Below, in pieces: positions 35,276 to 42,123 of a stretch of 64,000 nucleotides of DNA. Both the position numbers and the translations under genes were made by a program. The stretch is taken from NCBI GenBank assembly GCA_018268955.1, contig JAFDVO010000018.1, positions 52,576 to 116,575 on the forward strand. The letters run 5' to 3'. The notes beneath the pieces were generated by a model. That model worked only from the letters and a program-made list of their open reading frames with translations. It ran no database searches and was not told where the DNA came from. Within the stretch, counting starts at the first letter, position 1. Each line of letters begins with the position of its first letter. Source of the stretch: Acidobacteriota bacterium. Its GTDB lineage: Bacteria; Acidobacteriota; Vicinamibacteria; Vicinamibacterales; CAVVIG01.

Positions 35276-35455
35276 ATGGAACTGACGCCGATCGTCGTTG
35301 CGCTCGTGCAGCCGTTGCTCGCCCTGCTCGCGTCGCAGAACAACGAGGTGGCCTACCGGGTGATCCTCGGATTGGCGCTGATCGCAGCCGCCTGGATCGG
35401 GGCCGGGCTGTGGCTCATCAAGGGCGCGGAACGGAGTCGCCGCCTCAGGCGCTGA
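35276..35455 (+). CDS. Small membrane protein (59 aa)
   Basis: 59 residues with good GGAGG four to five nt before the ATG. It starts MELTPIVVALVQPLLALLAS and has two hydrophobic segments (the second VILGLALIAAAWIGAGLWLI), ending in a basic tail ERSRRLRR. Unknown function. It lies between the SPFH operon and the PilZ gene. Confidence 0.6.
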   Translation: MELTPIVVALVQPLLALLASQNNEVAYRVILGLALIAAAWIGAGLWLIKGAERSRRLRR

Positions 35456-35504
35456 ACCTCTGGGCGTTCGGGCTTCTTGTGCCTGAACCGAGCTGCCCTT
35501 TGCG

Positions 35505-35840
35505 CTATCCCACGTGGATGAATCGCTGCGCGGCCATCACCTGGTGCACCACCTCGAGCGTGCGGCGCAGATCGTCGGTGAATTCGATCGCGATGTGCCA
35601 CATCGGTTCGTGATCGCGAGGGGTGGGCCGCTCGACGTGCTCCCGGACCACGCGCCCCCGCAGCGCCCGTTCGCCGTCGTCCAGTTCGAAGGTCACGAAG
35701 CCTTCCGGTTCACCGAGCGGCGTGTTTCGATGCACGGCCAGCAGCACACCCGTCTTGCTCAGGTTGACGATGTTGGCGGGCACGCCACTGAAGGTGGCGA
35801 ACACGTCCCAGACGGGCACGCGGATGGCTCGGTACTGCAC
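35505..35840 (-). CDS. Stand-alone PilZ-domain protein
   Basis: 111 residues matching a single PilZ domain: NLSKTGVLLAV (the [D/N]-x-S-x-x-G motif) and FVTFELDDGERALRGRVVRE. The N-terminal arginines (YRAIRV) are spaced unlike the classic R-x-x-x-R, so cyclic-di-GMP binding is uncertain. GGAGG lies 4 nt before the GTG. The sigma-28-type promoter at 35914-35940 suggests that it is expressed with the flagellar late genes. Confidence 0.78.
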   Translation of the reverse strand: MQYRAIRVPVWDVFATFSGVPANIVNLSKTGVLLAVHRNTPLGEPEGFVTFELDDGERALRGRVVREHVERPTPRDHEPMWHIAIEFTDDLRRTLEVVHQVMAAQRFIHVG

Positions 35841-35913
35841 GCGACCTCCGACGGATGCGCGGGCCCGGCCCGGTGCTGCCGCGCCGGGGGCACGCCCATC
35901 CGTGTCACACGGG

Positions 35914-35940
35914 AAATCGGCCTCGAGCGCGAGCGCTTGA
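35914..35940 (-). promoter_or_regulatory. Sigma-28 (FliA)-type promoter of the PilZ gene
   Basis: Minus strand: TCAAGCGC, exactly 11 nt, then GCCGATTT (consensus TAAAGTTT-N11-GCCGATAA). The GCCGATTTCCCG stretch is identical to that before the HD-GYP gene at 63.97 kb. Confidence 0.7.
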
Positions 35941-36008
35941 CGCGCCGGGGCGCGAGTCGACCGACGGCTGTGCCACGCGCCTCCGAACCTGCTAGATTTG
36001 AGCTGGTC

Positions 36009-36257
36009 ATGTCGCAGCGCAGAAAGGTCGTCATCGACCGCGCCGTGCCGCTCTCGCGGGAAGAGGTCGCCGCGACCTACAAGGTCAGCATCGGCGAACT
36101 TGCGGAAGCCGATCGCCTGGCGGAACTCGTGCGGCAGAAGGTGAAGCGACCCGGTCCCGTCGCGAAGCCGGCCACGCGCACCGCCCCGGCCCTGAAGATC
36201 GCATCGTCGGGCGCTCGCGTCAGCACCCTGCGCCGCGGCGTGCGCAAGAAGGGCTGA
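36009..36257 (+). CDS. Small basic protein of unknown function
   Basis: 82 residues, Arg/Lys/Ala-rich, beginning MSQRRKVVIDRAVPLSREEVAATYKV (a possible short N-terminal helix-turn-helix), with a proline/alanine-rich basic tail ending RRGVRKKG. It could bind nucleic acid. The longer frame extends through the PilZ promoter region and is rejected. The TIR-like gene follows after 23 nt. Confidence 0.55.
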   Translation: MSQRRKVVIDRAVPLSREEVAATYKVSIGELAEADRLAELVRQKVKRPGPVAKPATRTAPALKIASSGARVSTLRRGVRKKG

Positions 36258-36280
36258 CTCCGCACTCGATCGACGCCGTC

Positions 36281-36871
36281 GTGCCCACGCCGTCCCGCGA
36301 CGTCTTCCTGAACATCCCCTTCGACCGCCAGGGTGAGCGGAGCTTTCTCGCGCTCATCGCTGTCCTCGTGGCGCTCGGCCTGAAGCCGCGCAGCGTCCTG
36401 GAACTCCCCTCTCAGCGTTCGCGCCTCGACCGGCTCGTGCAGATGATTCGCTCGTGCCCCTACTCGCTGCACGACCTCTCGCGCACCGGCCTCTCGCGCT
36501 CGTCCACCTTCCGCCTGCCCCGCTTCAACATGCCGTTCGAACTGGGCCTGGCGGTGGCCATCGCGATGACGACGGGCGACGCGCACCAGTGGTGGGTGAT
36601 CGACACGAAGCCCCACCGGCTCGGTGCGGCGCTGAGCGATCTCTCCGGGTTCGACGCGACGATCCACGACGGCACGATCCGCGGCGTCTATCGCGCTGTC
36701 ACGGACATCTTCGTCACGAAGGGGCGACCGCTCGAGGAAGACGAGTTCCTCTTCGTCTATCGCTCGGTGCGCGAGACGCATCGGCTACTCGGGCGCGAGA
36801 CGTTCACCCACTACACGTTCCAGCAGCTGGTACTGGCGGCGACGGCGGCTGCGGCCTGGCTGCGACAGTAG
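36281..36871 (+). CDS. TIR/deoxyribosyltransferase-like conserved protein
   Basis: 196 residues. It opens with a Rossmann-like strand (SRDVFLNIPFDRQGE) and contains YSLHDLSRTG and RFNMPFELGLAVAIAM, close to the catalytic FELG-A motif of nucleoside 2-deoxyribosyltransferases and TIR-like folds, then a conserved LSDLSGFDATIHDG segment. Related proteins are widespread hypotheticals. NAD or nucleoside hydrolysis, possibly in a defence role, is an inference from fold motifs; no partner gene is obvious. Confidence 0.6.
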   Translation: MPTPSRDVFLNIPFDRQGERSFLALIAVLVALGLKPRSVLELPSQRSRLDRLVQMIRSCPYSLHDLSRTGLSRSSTFRLPRFNMPFELGLAVAIAMTTGDAHQWWVIDTKPHRLGAALSDLSGFDATIHDGTIRGVYRAVTDIFVTKGRPLEEDEFLFVYRSVRETHRLLGRETFTHYTFQQLVLAATAAAAWLRQ

Positions 36872-36877
36872 TTGGGA

Positions 36878-36960
36878 AGGTCTGGCGTCAGGCTCTGGGC
36901 TCCAGGCTTTGGGCGGCTCGGCTTCGGGCTCGGCGCCTCGCGTCAGGGCTTCAGGCGATG
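36878..36960. repeat. Degenerate repeat (ggctctgggctcc type)
   Basis: About 83 nt of caggctctgggctccaggc- and ggcttcgggctcggc-like units between two genes, same family as 1293-1404. Confidence 0.55.
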
Positions 36961-36991
36961 CGCTATGGGCGCCGTGTAGAATCCCAGCGTC

Positions 36992-37168
36992 ATGGATCAG
37001 CCCACGCGCCCCATCACGCCCGTTCGGTCAGCCCTCTCCGCGACAGCGTCTTCGCAGGCGGAGGTCACCACCTGTCCTCGCTGCGGCGAGACGCGGGAGC
37101 TTGCGAAGGTGAAGGGCTGCATCAAGTGCCTGGCGTGCAGCTTCAAGTTCGACTGTAACGGCTGGTAG
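36992..37168 (+). CDS. Small zinc-finger protein (58 aa) like the class II RNR C-terminus
   Basis: 58 residues with a cysteine pattern TTCPRCGETRELAKVKGC, then IKCLACSFKFDCNGW at the end, resembling the zinc finger at the C-terminus of B12-dependent ribonucleotide reductases (C-x2-C ... GC-x2-C-x2-C). It is free-standing here. TAGAAT lies 9 nt before the ATG with no Shine-Dalgarno, so a leaderless message is likely. Confidence 0.6.
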   Translation: MDQPTRPITPVRSALSATASSQAEVTTCPRCGETRELAKVKGCIKCLACSFKFDCNGW

Positions 37169-37178
37169 CGGCGCTTCC

Positions 37179-37454
37179 ATGCGCCTGCTGTTCTGGCTGC
37201 TCGCTGTACCGACTACGGCGCTGGGCGTCGTTGTTCTCCTGCTCACGTTGAGCGGCACTCCCCTCAGTGCCGCGACCCCGCTGTGGCTCTCGACGCTCGC
37301 GGCCGCCGGAGTGCTCGCGCTCGTGCTGCTGGCGTGGCGCACCCAGCAGCACGGACGCGCCCTGCTGGCCTGCGGGCTCATCATCATCTCGTGGGTCGCG
37401 TTCGCGGGCGCGATGCTGGTCAACGGCATCGTGCGGACCGCGAACTGGCACTGA
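37179..37454 (+). CDS. Small membrane protein, three helices
   Basis: 91 residues with three hydrophobic segments (LLFWLLAVPTTALGVVVLLL, LWLSTLAAAGVLALVLLAW, LLACGLIIISWVAFAGAMLV). Unknown function. It follows the small zinc-finger gene by 10 nt and may be its partner. Confidence 0.6.
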   Translation: MRLLFWLLAVPTTALGVVVLLLTLSGTPLSAATPLWLSTLAAAGVLALVLLAWRTQQHGRALLACGLIIISWVAFAGAMLVNGIVRTANWH

Positions 37455-37555
37455 GCGTCTCTTTCGAAGCTCGACCACCGCCCACGCTGTCCTTCTTGCA
37501 TAGCCAAGCGGCACCGCGTCCAACGACGGGCGCGGCTCAATTGCGAAGGAGACAT

Positions 37556-38110
37556 ATGGCTGAGGCGTTGTCTGGAAAGAGGGTGGCCATCCTTGTGGCC
37601 GACGGGTTCGAGCAGGTGGAGATGACCGAGCCTCGTGCGGCGCTCGAGTCCGCAGGCGCACGCACGCAGATCGTGTCACCGGCCGATGGCCGGGTTCAGG
37701 GCTGGAAGCACTTCGACAAGGCGGACGTCTTCCCGGTCGACGTCCCGCTCAACGGCGCCAATGCCAGCGAGTTCGACGCGCTCCTGCTTCCAGGCGGCGT
37801 CGCAAACCCCGATCAACTGCGCGTCAACTCGAAGGCGGTGGCGTTCGTGCGCTCGTTCTTCGATGCCGGCAAGCCGGTGGCGGCGATCTGCCACGCGCCG
37901 TGGACGCTGGTCGAGGCCGGCGTCGTCGCGGGCCGACGGCTCACGTCGTGGCCCTCGCTCAAGACAGACCTGATGAACGCCCAGGCGCGCTGGGAGGATG
38001 CGGAGGTGGTCACCGATAACGGCCTGGTGACGAGCCGGAAGCCGGACGATATCCCTGCGTTCAACCGCAAGATGATCGAGGAGTTTGCCGAAGGGCGGCA
38101 CTCCGCCTGA
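37556..38110 (+). CDS. DJ-1/PfpI family type 1 amidotransferase-like protein
   Basis: 184 residues with the PfpI layout: ILVADGFEQVEMTEPRAAL (conserved Glu), nucleophile Cys in AAICHAPWTLVEAG and SWPSLKTDLMNAQARWED. Members include deglycase/chaperone-like (Hsp31/YhbO) proteins acting in stress. A good AAGGAG lies before the ATG. It is unlinked to an obvious operon. Confidence 0.9.
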   Translation: MAEALSGKRVAILVADGFEQVEMTEPRAALESAGARTQIVSPADGRVQGWKHFDKADVFPVDVPLNGANASEFDALLLPGGVANPDQLRVNSKAVAFVRSFFDAGKPVAAICHAPWTLVEAGVVAGRRLTSWPSLKTDLMNAQARWEDAEVVTDNGLVTSRKPDDIPAFNRKMIEEFAEGRHSA

Positions 38111-38253
38111 CGTGCCCGCCGCCGTCGCACATGCATCGCTGGGCGCTTACACCACCGGCGCAGTTCGGGCGCTGCCGGCTGGCCCTCGCCACGCGACGTT
38201 ACCGAGACAGCGGGGCGGCACTGCAGCTGCATATCGCGGAGGTCCCGGTGCCG

Positions 38254-38448
38254 ATGGATCTGACGCCAGAGGAACTGAACTACATCAAGGCTGCGCTGAC
38301 GCTCGTCCTGGCCGAGCGGGAGGAACTGATAGAAACCGGCCGACTGTCGAAGGAGCTTGGCGAGGAGACGGTTGTGCCGCCAATGCGCGAGTCCGCAACG
38401 TACGAGGAGACGCTGAGGACGATCCTGTCAAAACTGCAGTCGGCCTGA
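38254..38448 (+). CDS. Small conserved hypothetical protein
   Basis: 64 residues from ATG 38254 (MDLTPEELNYIKAALTLVLAEREELIET), mostly helical and acidic. The in-frame upstream part is atypical and low-confidence. Function unknown. Confidence 0.5.
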   Translation: MDLTPEELNYIKAALTLVLAEREELIETGRLSKELGEETVVPPMRESATYEETLRTILSKLQSA

Positions 38449-38506
38449 ACCGCGTGCCGGAGGGATAGGGACGCCCGCGTGCGGCCGCGTCCGACGACGA
38501 CGCACC

Positions 38507-38779
38507 TCAGGCGAACCGGGCCGCCATCGCCTGCGGGAACTCGGGGAAGTACCGCTCGATTGTCGGCAACTCGAACCGGCGCAGGATCGCCTGTGCCGGT
38601 TCCCGCGCGAGCAGGAACTCGAATGCGGCCTGCAGCAGTTCCTCGGGGTCGGCACCTGGGGCGTACCGTTCGACATCCGAAGGCCAAACCGTGACGACGT
38701 GGCTGGTCGTGCCGCCGCGATCGTCCTCTGTCGTGACGAGGTAGTCGTTGCCTCGTTCGTGACCAACCGTAATCGTCAT
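38507..38779 (-). CDS. Small hypothetical protein
   Basis: 90 residues from MTITVGHERGNDYLVTTEDDRG; the C-terminal half (ADPEELLQAAFEFLLAREPAQAIL...ERYFPEFPQAMAARF) is helical. Start ATG 38779 chosen over GTG 38797. Unknown function. Confidence 0.5.
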   Translation of the reverse strand: MTITVGHERGNDYLVTTEDDRGGTTSHVVTVWPSDVERYAPGADPEELLQAAFEFLLAREPAQAILRRFELPTIERYFPEFPQAMAARFA

Positions 38780-38975
38780 GCGCCTGCTCACCATCACCTC
38801 GAGTCGGAGGTGATCTTACCGCCTCGGGATCGCCCGGTCCTCCCCCACCCTCGACACGCGCCGCACGCGGGTGCTGCGTCACCTGGTGCATGATCAACTT
38901 CAGGAGGTTGACGCGCATCGACGCGACGGGCTGTTCGGTCGCGCGCTGACCAATGCCCACAGGGAAACGAGAGTG

Positions 38976-39164
38976 ATGACAGAGAAGATCGCAGAGAACA
39001 AGAGTCTTGTGCTGGCTGCCCAGCGCTGGATGGCCGACGAGCAGGGCATGGAACGGGCAAGCCTCGGTCCCGCCGAGTACGTCGCCTATCGCATGAAGAT
39101 CTCTCCTGCGGAGGCGCAGGCGCTCGTGGCGGCGGTTTACAAGCTTGAAGGCGATTCCGACTAG
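38976..39164 (+). CDS. Small conserved hypothetical protein
   Basis: 62 residues, starting MTEKIAENKSLVLAAQRWMADEQG, with ISPAEAQALVAAVYKLEGDSD at the end; helical, cytoplasmic. AGAG lies upstream of the ATG. It is the last chromosomal gene before the left end of the integrated element. Function unknown. Confidence 0.5.
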   Translation: MTEKIAENKSLVLAAQRWMADEQGMERASLGPAEYVAYRMKISPAEAQALVAAVYKLEGDSD

Positions 39165-39254
39165 CTGTCGGAGGGCTGCGCCTCCGGCCACGACGCCGCC
39201 CGCATCGATTGCCTCAGGTGGCCTGCAAGCCGTAGGTCCGGGGAGCGCAGGAAA
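39165..39254. other. Left chromosomal flank of the element, no gene
   Basis: Ninety nt with no convincing gene between the 62-residue protein and the left direct repeat. Together with 39271-39365 it may be part of an interspersed repeat, because both direct-repeat-like copies fall within it. Confidence 0.35.
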
Positions 39255-39270
39255 GGCGTCCCCACCGGGA
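39255..39270. other. Left attachment site candidate (copy of tRNA-Glu 3' end)
   Basis: ggcgtccccaccggga is identical to 49312-49327, the 3' end of the tRNA-Glu gene (antisense); with the next four bases 19 of 20 match. A second, 13-nt copy (gtggcgtccccac) occurs at 39353-39365. The 16-nt copy is taken as the element's left boundary. Confidence 0.65.
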
Positions 39271-39519
39271 CTCGGTGCAGCGGCGGCGAGAGCCGGCGCC
39301 AACCGGAAGATCGGTGGTGGATGCCCACGCGACGGAGCGTGAGCGAGGGAGAGTGGCGTCCCCACAAGAGATTGCACCCTTTGCCGCTGACCGCCGCAAG
39401 CTGCCGGTGACCACCCCGTTCGGCATAGCCGGTCGCCTACGCCGGTTCGCCGCCTAGCCTGCCCTTCCTACCCGGACCCGCCAGTGCGACGGCTGGCGGG
39501 TCCCTTCGACCCCTCCTGG

Positions 39520-39549
39520 TTGACCGGCTACCTTCTGTGCCGGGACAAT
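39520..39549 (+). promoter_or_regulatory. Promoter of the Mrr-type gene
   Basis: TTGACC (39520-39525), 18-nt spacer and GACAAT (39544-39549), followed by 7 nt and the GTG. No Shine-Dalgarno is visible, so the message is probably leaderless. Confidence 0.6.
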
Positions 39550-39556
39550 CAGCACC

Positions 39557-40303
39557 GTGTCTGAACACGACCAGCCCGACAGCGGCACGTCCAGCAGTTC
39601 TACGCTCCTTGCGGAATGGCAACAGCACCGGCATGGAACGCTGAATGTCACGCTCGGTGACGTGATCGTCGTCGCAGAAGGGACCGTTGGCGGTCCCAAG
39701 CACTACGTGCTCGACGCCGAGCCGGGCTCCTACGTGATCCAGCCGGCGACGGCCGACCTGAGCATGTCGGGACACGCTCCCGCCGTCGTGATCGCGCCGC
39801 CTGAACTGGCGGTCGGCTTCGTGGTCGAGGGCGAACGCACCGATGAGGGCGTCGCGATAACCGCCGTCACCCCTGTTTGGCGGCAGTTGTTCGAGTCGAT
39901 GTCGCAAAGCACCTCTGCGTTCTACGACCTCGACCCGAGGCAGATGGAAGAACTCGTGGCCGCTGCCTACAAAGCCGATGGCTGGGACGTGACGCTGACG
40001 CCGCGCAGTGGGGATCGAGGACGGGACGTTATCGCTCGCCGTGATGATGTGGGCTCGATCCGAATACTCGACCAAGTGAAACGCTACAAGCCCGGCCTCC
40101 TCGTGACCGCAGAAGAAGTGCGATCGATGGTCGGAGTGCTGAGCATGGACCAGCGGGCATCGAAGGCGTATATCACTACGACGTCCGGATTCGCGCCGCG
40201 TGTCGCTGAGGAAGTCGCCGCCTTGACGCCTACTCGTCTGGAGCTGCGTGATGGGAATGCACTCCGCTCGTGGCTCATACGTATTCTGCAGAAACGACAC
40301 TGA
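39557..40303 (+). CDS. Mrr-type restriction endonuclease
   Basis: 248 residues. The N-terminal half has no motif I recognise. The C-terminal half is an Mrr_cat domain of the PD-(D/E)xK fold: MEELVAAAYKADGWDVTL, then the acidic residue in SGDRGRDV and the Q-x-K in ILDQVKRYKPG, ending AYITTTSGFAPRVAEEV. Mrr enzymes cut modified or foreign DNA. No methylase accompanies it, so it is a methylation-independent or type IV-like cargo gene. GTG start; a hairpin terminator overlaps its stop. Confidence 0.82.
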   Translation: MSEHDQPDSGTSSSSTLLAEWQQHRHGTLNVTLGDVIVVAEGTVGGPKHYVLDAEPGSYVIQPATADLSMSGHAPAVVIAPPELAVGFVVEGERTDEGVAITAVTPVWRQLFESMSQSTSAFYDLDPRQMEELVAAAYKADGWDVTLTPRSGDRGRDVIARRDDVGSIRILDQVKRYKPGLLVTAEEVRSMVGVLSMDQRASKAYITTTSGFAPRVAEEVAALTPTRLELRDGNALRSWLIRILQKRH

Positions 40304-40329
40304 GGGCGGTTCCCTACGGAACCGCCCTC
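40302..40329 (+). terminator. Perfect 12-bp hairpin terminator after Mrr gene
   Basis: GAGGGCGGTTCC (40302-40313), 4-nt loop CTAC, GGAACCGCCCTC (40318-40329). It starts at the stop codon of the nuclease gene and lies 13 nt before the end of the convergent minus-strand gene, so it probably works in both directions. Confidence 0.75.
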
Positions 40330-40342
40330 GGGCCGTTCGTCC

Positions 40343-40564
40343 CTAGTGCACCTGCTCCATTGCTTCCACCTGTGCCGCGAGGATGGCGATGCGCTGCCCA
40401 ATGGCGTCCTCGGCCACACGATGGAGCATGTAGCACACAGCAGCGATGATGTCGTCGGGACTCTTCATGTCGCGAATCCCACACAGCAGCACGTGATTGA
40501 CGAGTTCGGCATCCATCTCGATGATGATGGGCTCAGTCGGCAGACCAAAGTCGTTATGCGGCAT
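40343..40564 (-). CDS. Small hypothetical protein, second gene of a minus-strand pair
   Basis: 73 residues from MPHNDFGLPTEPIIIEMDAELVNHVLL; mostly helical and acidic. The ATG lies inside the last codons of the upstream gene (11-nt overlap), so translation is coupled. Function unknown; it could be the antidote- or partner-like half of a module. Confidence 0.55.
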   Translation of the reverse strand: MPHNDFGLPTEPIIIEMDAELVNHVLLCGIRDMKSPDDIIAAVCYMLHRVAEDAIGQRIAILAAQVEAMEQVH

Positions 40565-40919
40565 TGACGATCTCCTCGTAGGCGGATTCCACCGCGCTGC
40601 ACAGCTCGTTGAACTCGAAGTAGCGCTCCGTCTTGTCGGCACGCTGCATCAGCTTGTTCGGCGTGATCGGCGCACCCTGCTGTTCGAGCACACGAGCGCA
40701 GAGATCGTCAAAGGACGCGTCGAGTGAGCCGCCGATGCGTTCGGCGACAGCGGGATAGAGATCCCGCATGCGGGTCCACAAACGTGCTTCGCCCGCGTGT
40801 TCACGGATCTTGATGACCCACGCGAGCATCTTCACAACCTTGAGAGCGCGATCTGCCTCCCAGCGGATGCAGAGGCGAGGCGACGAGTAACGAGGCGAGA
40901 CGACTGGTTCGGAATCCAT
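40554..40919 (-). CDS. Hypothetical protein, first gene of a minus-strand pair
   Basis: 121 residues, starting MDSEPVVSPRYSSPRLCIRWE. No signal peptide or motif recognised; helical (ALKVVKMLAWVIKIREHAGEARL). Its ATG directly follows a perfect hairpin at 40920-40967 that contains its Shine-Dalgarno, so expression is probably controlled at translation. It runs opposite to the replication genes of the element. Confidence 0.55.
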   Translation of the reverse strand: MDSEPVVSPRYSSPRLCIRWEADRALKVVKMLAWVIKIREHAGEARLWTRMRDLYPAVAERIGGSLDASFDDLCARVLEQQGAPITPNKLMQRADKTERYFEFNELCSAVESAYEEIVNAA

Positions 40920-40967
40920 GCAGAAAACTCCCTTGCACCCGCAATGGGGTGCGGCAAAGTTTTCTGC
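40920..40967 (-). promoter_or_regulatory. Hairpin covering the Shine-Dalgarno of gene 40919
   Basis: A perfect 10-bp stem (GCAGAAAACT / AGTTTTCTGC) with an inner GCACCC/GGGTGC pairing abuts the ATG. The AAGGGAG ribosome site, 8 nt upstream of the ATG, lies at the inner edge of the 3' arm, where folding would mask it. Confidence 0.55.
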
Positions 40968-41357
40968 GCGTGAGGCTGATCCCTAGCGCTTACTTACTGG
41001 AGGCGAGGTTTGGGTGTCCGTCCGTGAGCTCACGTGTCTTGCGCTCGTCAGACGTTGATGGACATGCAGCCTTCCGGGGCACCTTCCGCATCGTGCGTTG
41101 CGGCGGGCAGCGGCCTCCAGGTCGCCTTGTGTTCCCCGTAGGCGTGAAACCCTAGTCCATTTTGGTTCGGAAGTCAATCCACCCGCCATAAGGTCCGCAC
41201 TTTGGCCGTGTATGCCTGCCGGTGCCGCCAAAATTTGGCTGATAGGCGACCGCCAGGACGTCGCCAGCCACCTACCCCGCACCCTTACCCCTAGCCGCCA
41301 GCCGGTCGCGTATAGGATCGCCAGAACAGCCGAGCCCGCTTTTACTGCTGTGGTAGC

Positions 41358-41381
41358 GGTTTTAAGCAGCGCCTTAAAACC
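41358..41381. promoter_or_regulatory. Perfect AT-rich palindrome (operator candidate)
   Basis: GGTTTTAAG, 6-nt spacer CAGCGC, CTTAAAACC. Followed by ACCTTTAAACC-like sequence. It lies 37 nt upstream of the promoter at 41418 and is a likely binding site for the XRE protein or another regulator. Confidence 0.5.
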
Positions 41382-41417
41382 TTTAAACCTAAGTGCTTAT
41401 TACGCAGGTATTTACGA

Positions 41418-41445
41418 TTGCACACAGACTGCCTTTGTGCATAAT
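41418..41445 (+). promoter_or_regulatory. Promoter of the element's rightward genes
   Basis: TTGCAC (41418-41423), 16-nt spacer, CATAAT (41440-41445). The spacer and flanks include the inverted repeat TGCACA / TGTGCA, a plausible operator. The first rightward gene (XRE) starts about 210 nt further on. Confidence 0.55.
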
Positions 41446-41656
41446 GGTGGTGCGGTCGGCATGGCTTGGCTTATAGCCGGGCTGCGCTAACTGCCGGGCT
41501 GCATGACCCACGGTCTCGCATGTGACCTGCTCGAAGCGACGACCCCGATGAGCAGGTGGGTTGCAGTTCGACTTTCCGCGGGTACCGGGAGCCCAGCGTG
41601 ATGGTCGTCGAATGCGTGAGGGGTCCTCCCTCTCGCCACCTCCATTGGAGGTTCCC

Positions 41657-41890
41657 GTGTTCCGCCCGAAGTTCCTGCGGGCCAAAGCCATCCGCCTTCA
41701 GCGCGGACAGACCCAGAGCCAGGTTGCCCGACTGGCTCACATGTCGCAGCCCACCTACGCTCGCATCGAAGTGGGCCGACTGGTGCCGACCACCGACGAA
41801 CTCGCCCGCATCGCGGCGGCACTGCAGATCGCTGATGCCCTGTCGCTGCTCGACGAGATGAACGCCGAGCCCGAGGCGGTGCAGCCGTGA
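41657..41890 (+). CDS. XRE-family DNA-binding regulator
   Basis: 77 residues forming a single helix-turn-helix domain: RLQRGQTQSQVARLAHMSQPTYARIEVG, then TTDELARIAAALQIADALSL. GTG at 41657 has GGAGG 5 nt upstream; the longer frame lacks such a site. It probably represses the element's own genes and overlaps the next gene by 4 nt. Confidence 0.75.
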   Translation: MFRPKFLRAKAIRLQRGQTQSQVARLAHMSQPTYARIEVGRLVPTTDELARIAAALQIADALSLLDEMNAEPEAVQP

Positions 41891-42123
41891 CGGTGGCCGT
41901 GATTGCCGTTCCCCGTCGCGATCTGCCGCTGGCCCTCGCCTTCTACGGTTCGCAGACGGCACGTATAGAAGGCACGCGTCGCGTGTATCTGCTGCACACC
42001 ACCGACGGACCCATCACGCCGATGGCGTTCCATGATCTCGATGGCGAGCCGCTGGTCGAACTCCGCACCTTCCCGTCTCTGGACGCCGCTCGCCAGTGGT
42101 GCCAGCAGCAGGAGGTGCAGTGA
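41887..42123 (+). CDS. Small hypothetical protein of the element
   Basis: 78 residues from GTG (TVAVIAVPRRDLPLALAFYG), with a predicted beta-alpha fold (LYLLHTTDGPITPMAFHDLDG-like strand region). It overlaps the XRE stop (GTGA) and the primase start (TGATG), so it is part of the replication operon. No family recognised. Confidence 0.6.
   Translation: MTVAVIAVPRRDLPLALAFYGSQTARIEGTRRVYLLHTTDGPITPMAFHDLDGEPLVELRTFPSLDAARQWCQQQEVQ

Larger units (their letters stand above)
40968..41656. other. Long intergenic region of the element (regulatory)
   Basis: 689 nt without a convincing gene between the divergent minus-strand pair and the XRE gene. The middle (about 41340-41445) is AT-rich relative to its surroundings, with the palindrome at 41358-41381 and a promoter at 41418-41445. 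Short frames here lack ribosome sites and family resemblance. Likely a control region and possible alternative origin. Confidence 0.5.

Noticed and set aside
39255-39330. Second tRNA-Glu gene
   Set aside because: Only the 3' 16-20 nt match; the anticodon and D-arms are absent, so it is an attachment-site remnant.
39145-39342. 65-codon frame across the left attachment region
   Set aside because: It overlaps the real small gene before it and includes the direct repeat. Its end is useful only as the predicted alternative integrase tail.
40949-41155. 68-codon frame in the long intergenic region of the element
   Set aside because: No ribosome site, atypical composition and partial overlap with the hairpin; no family resemblance.
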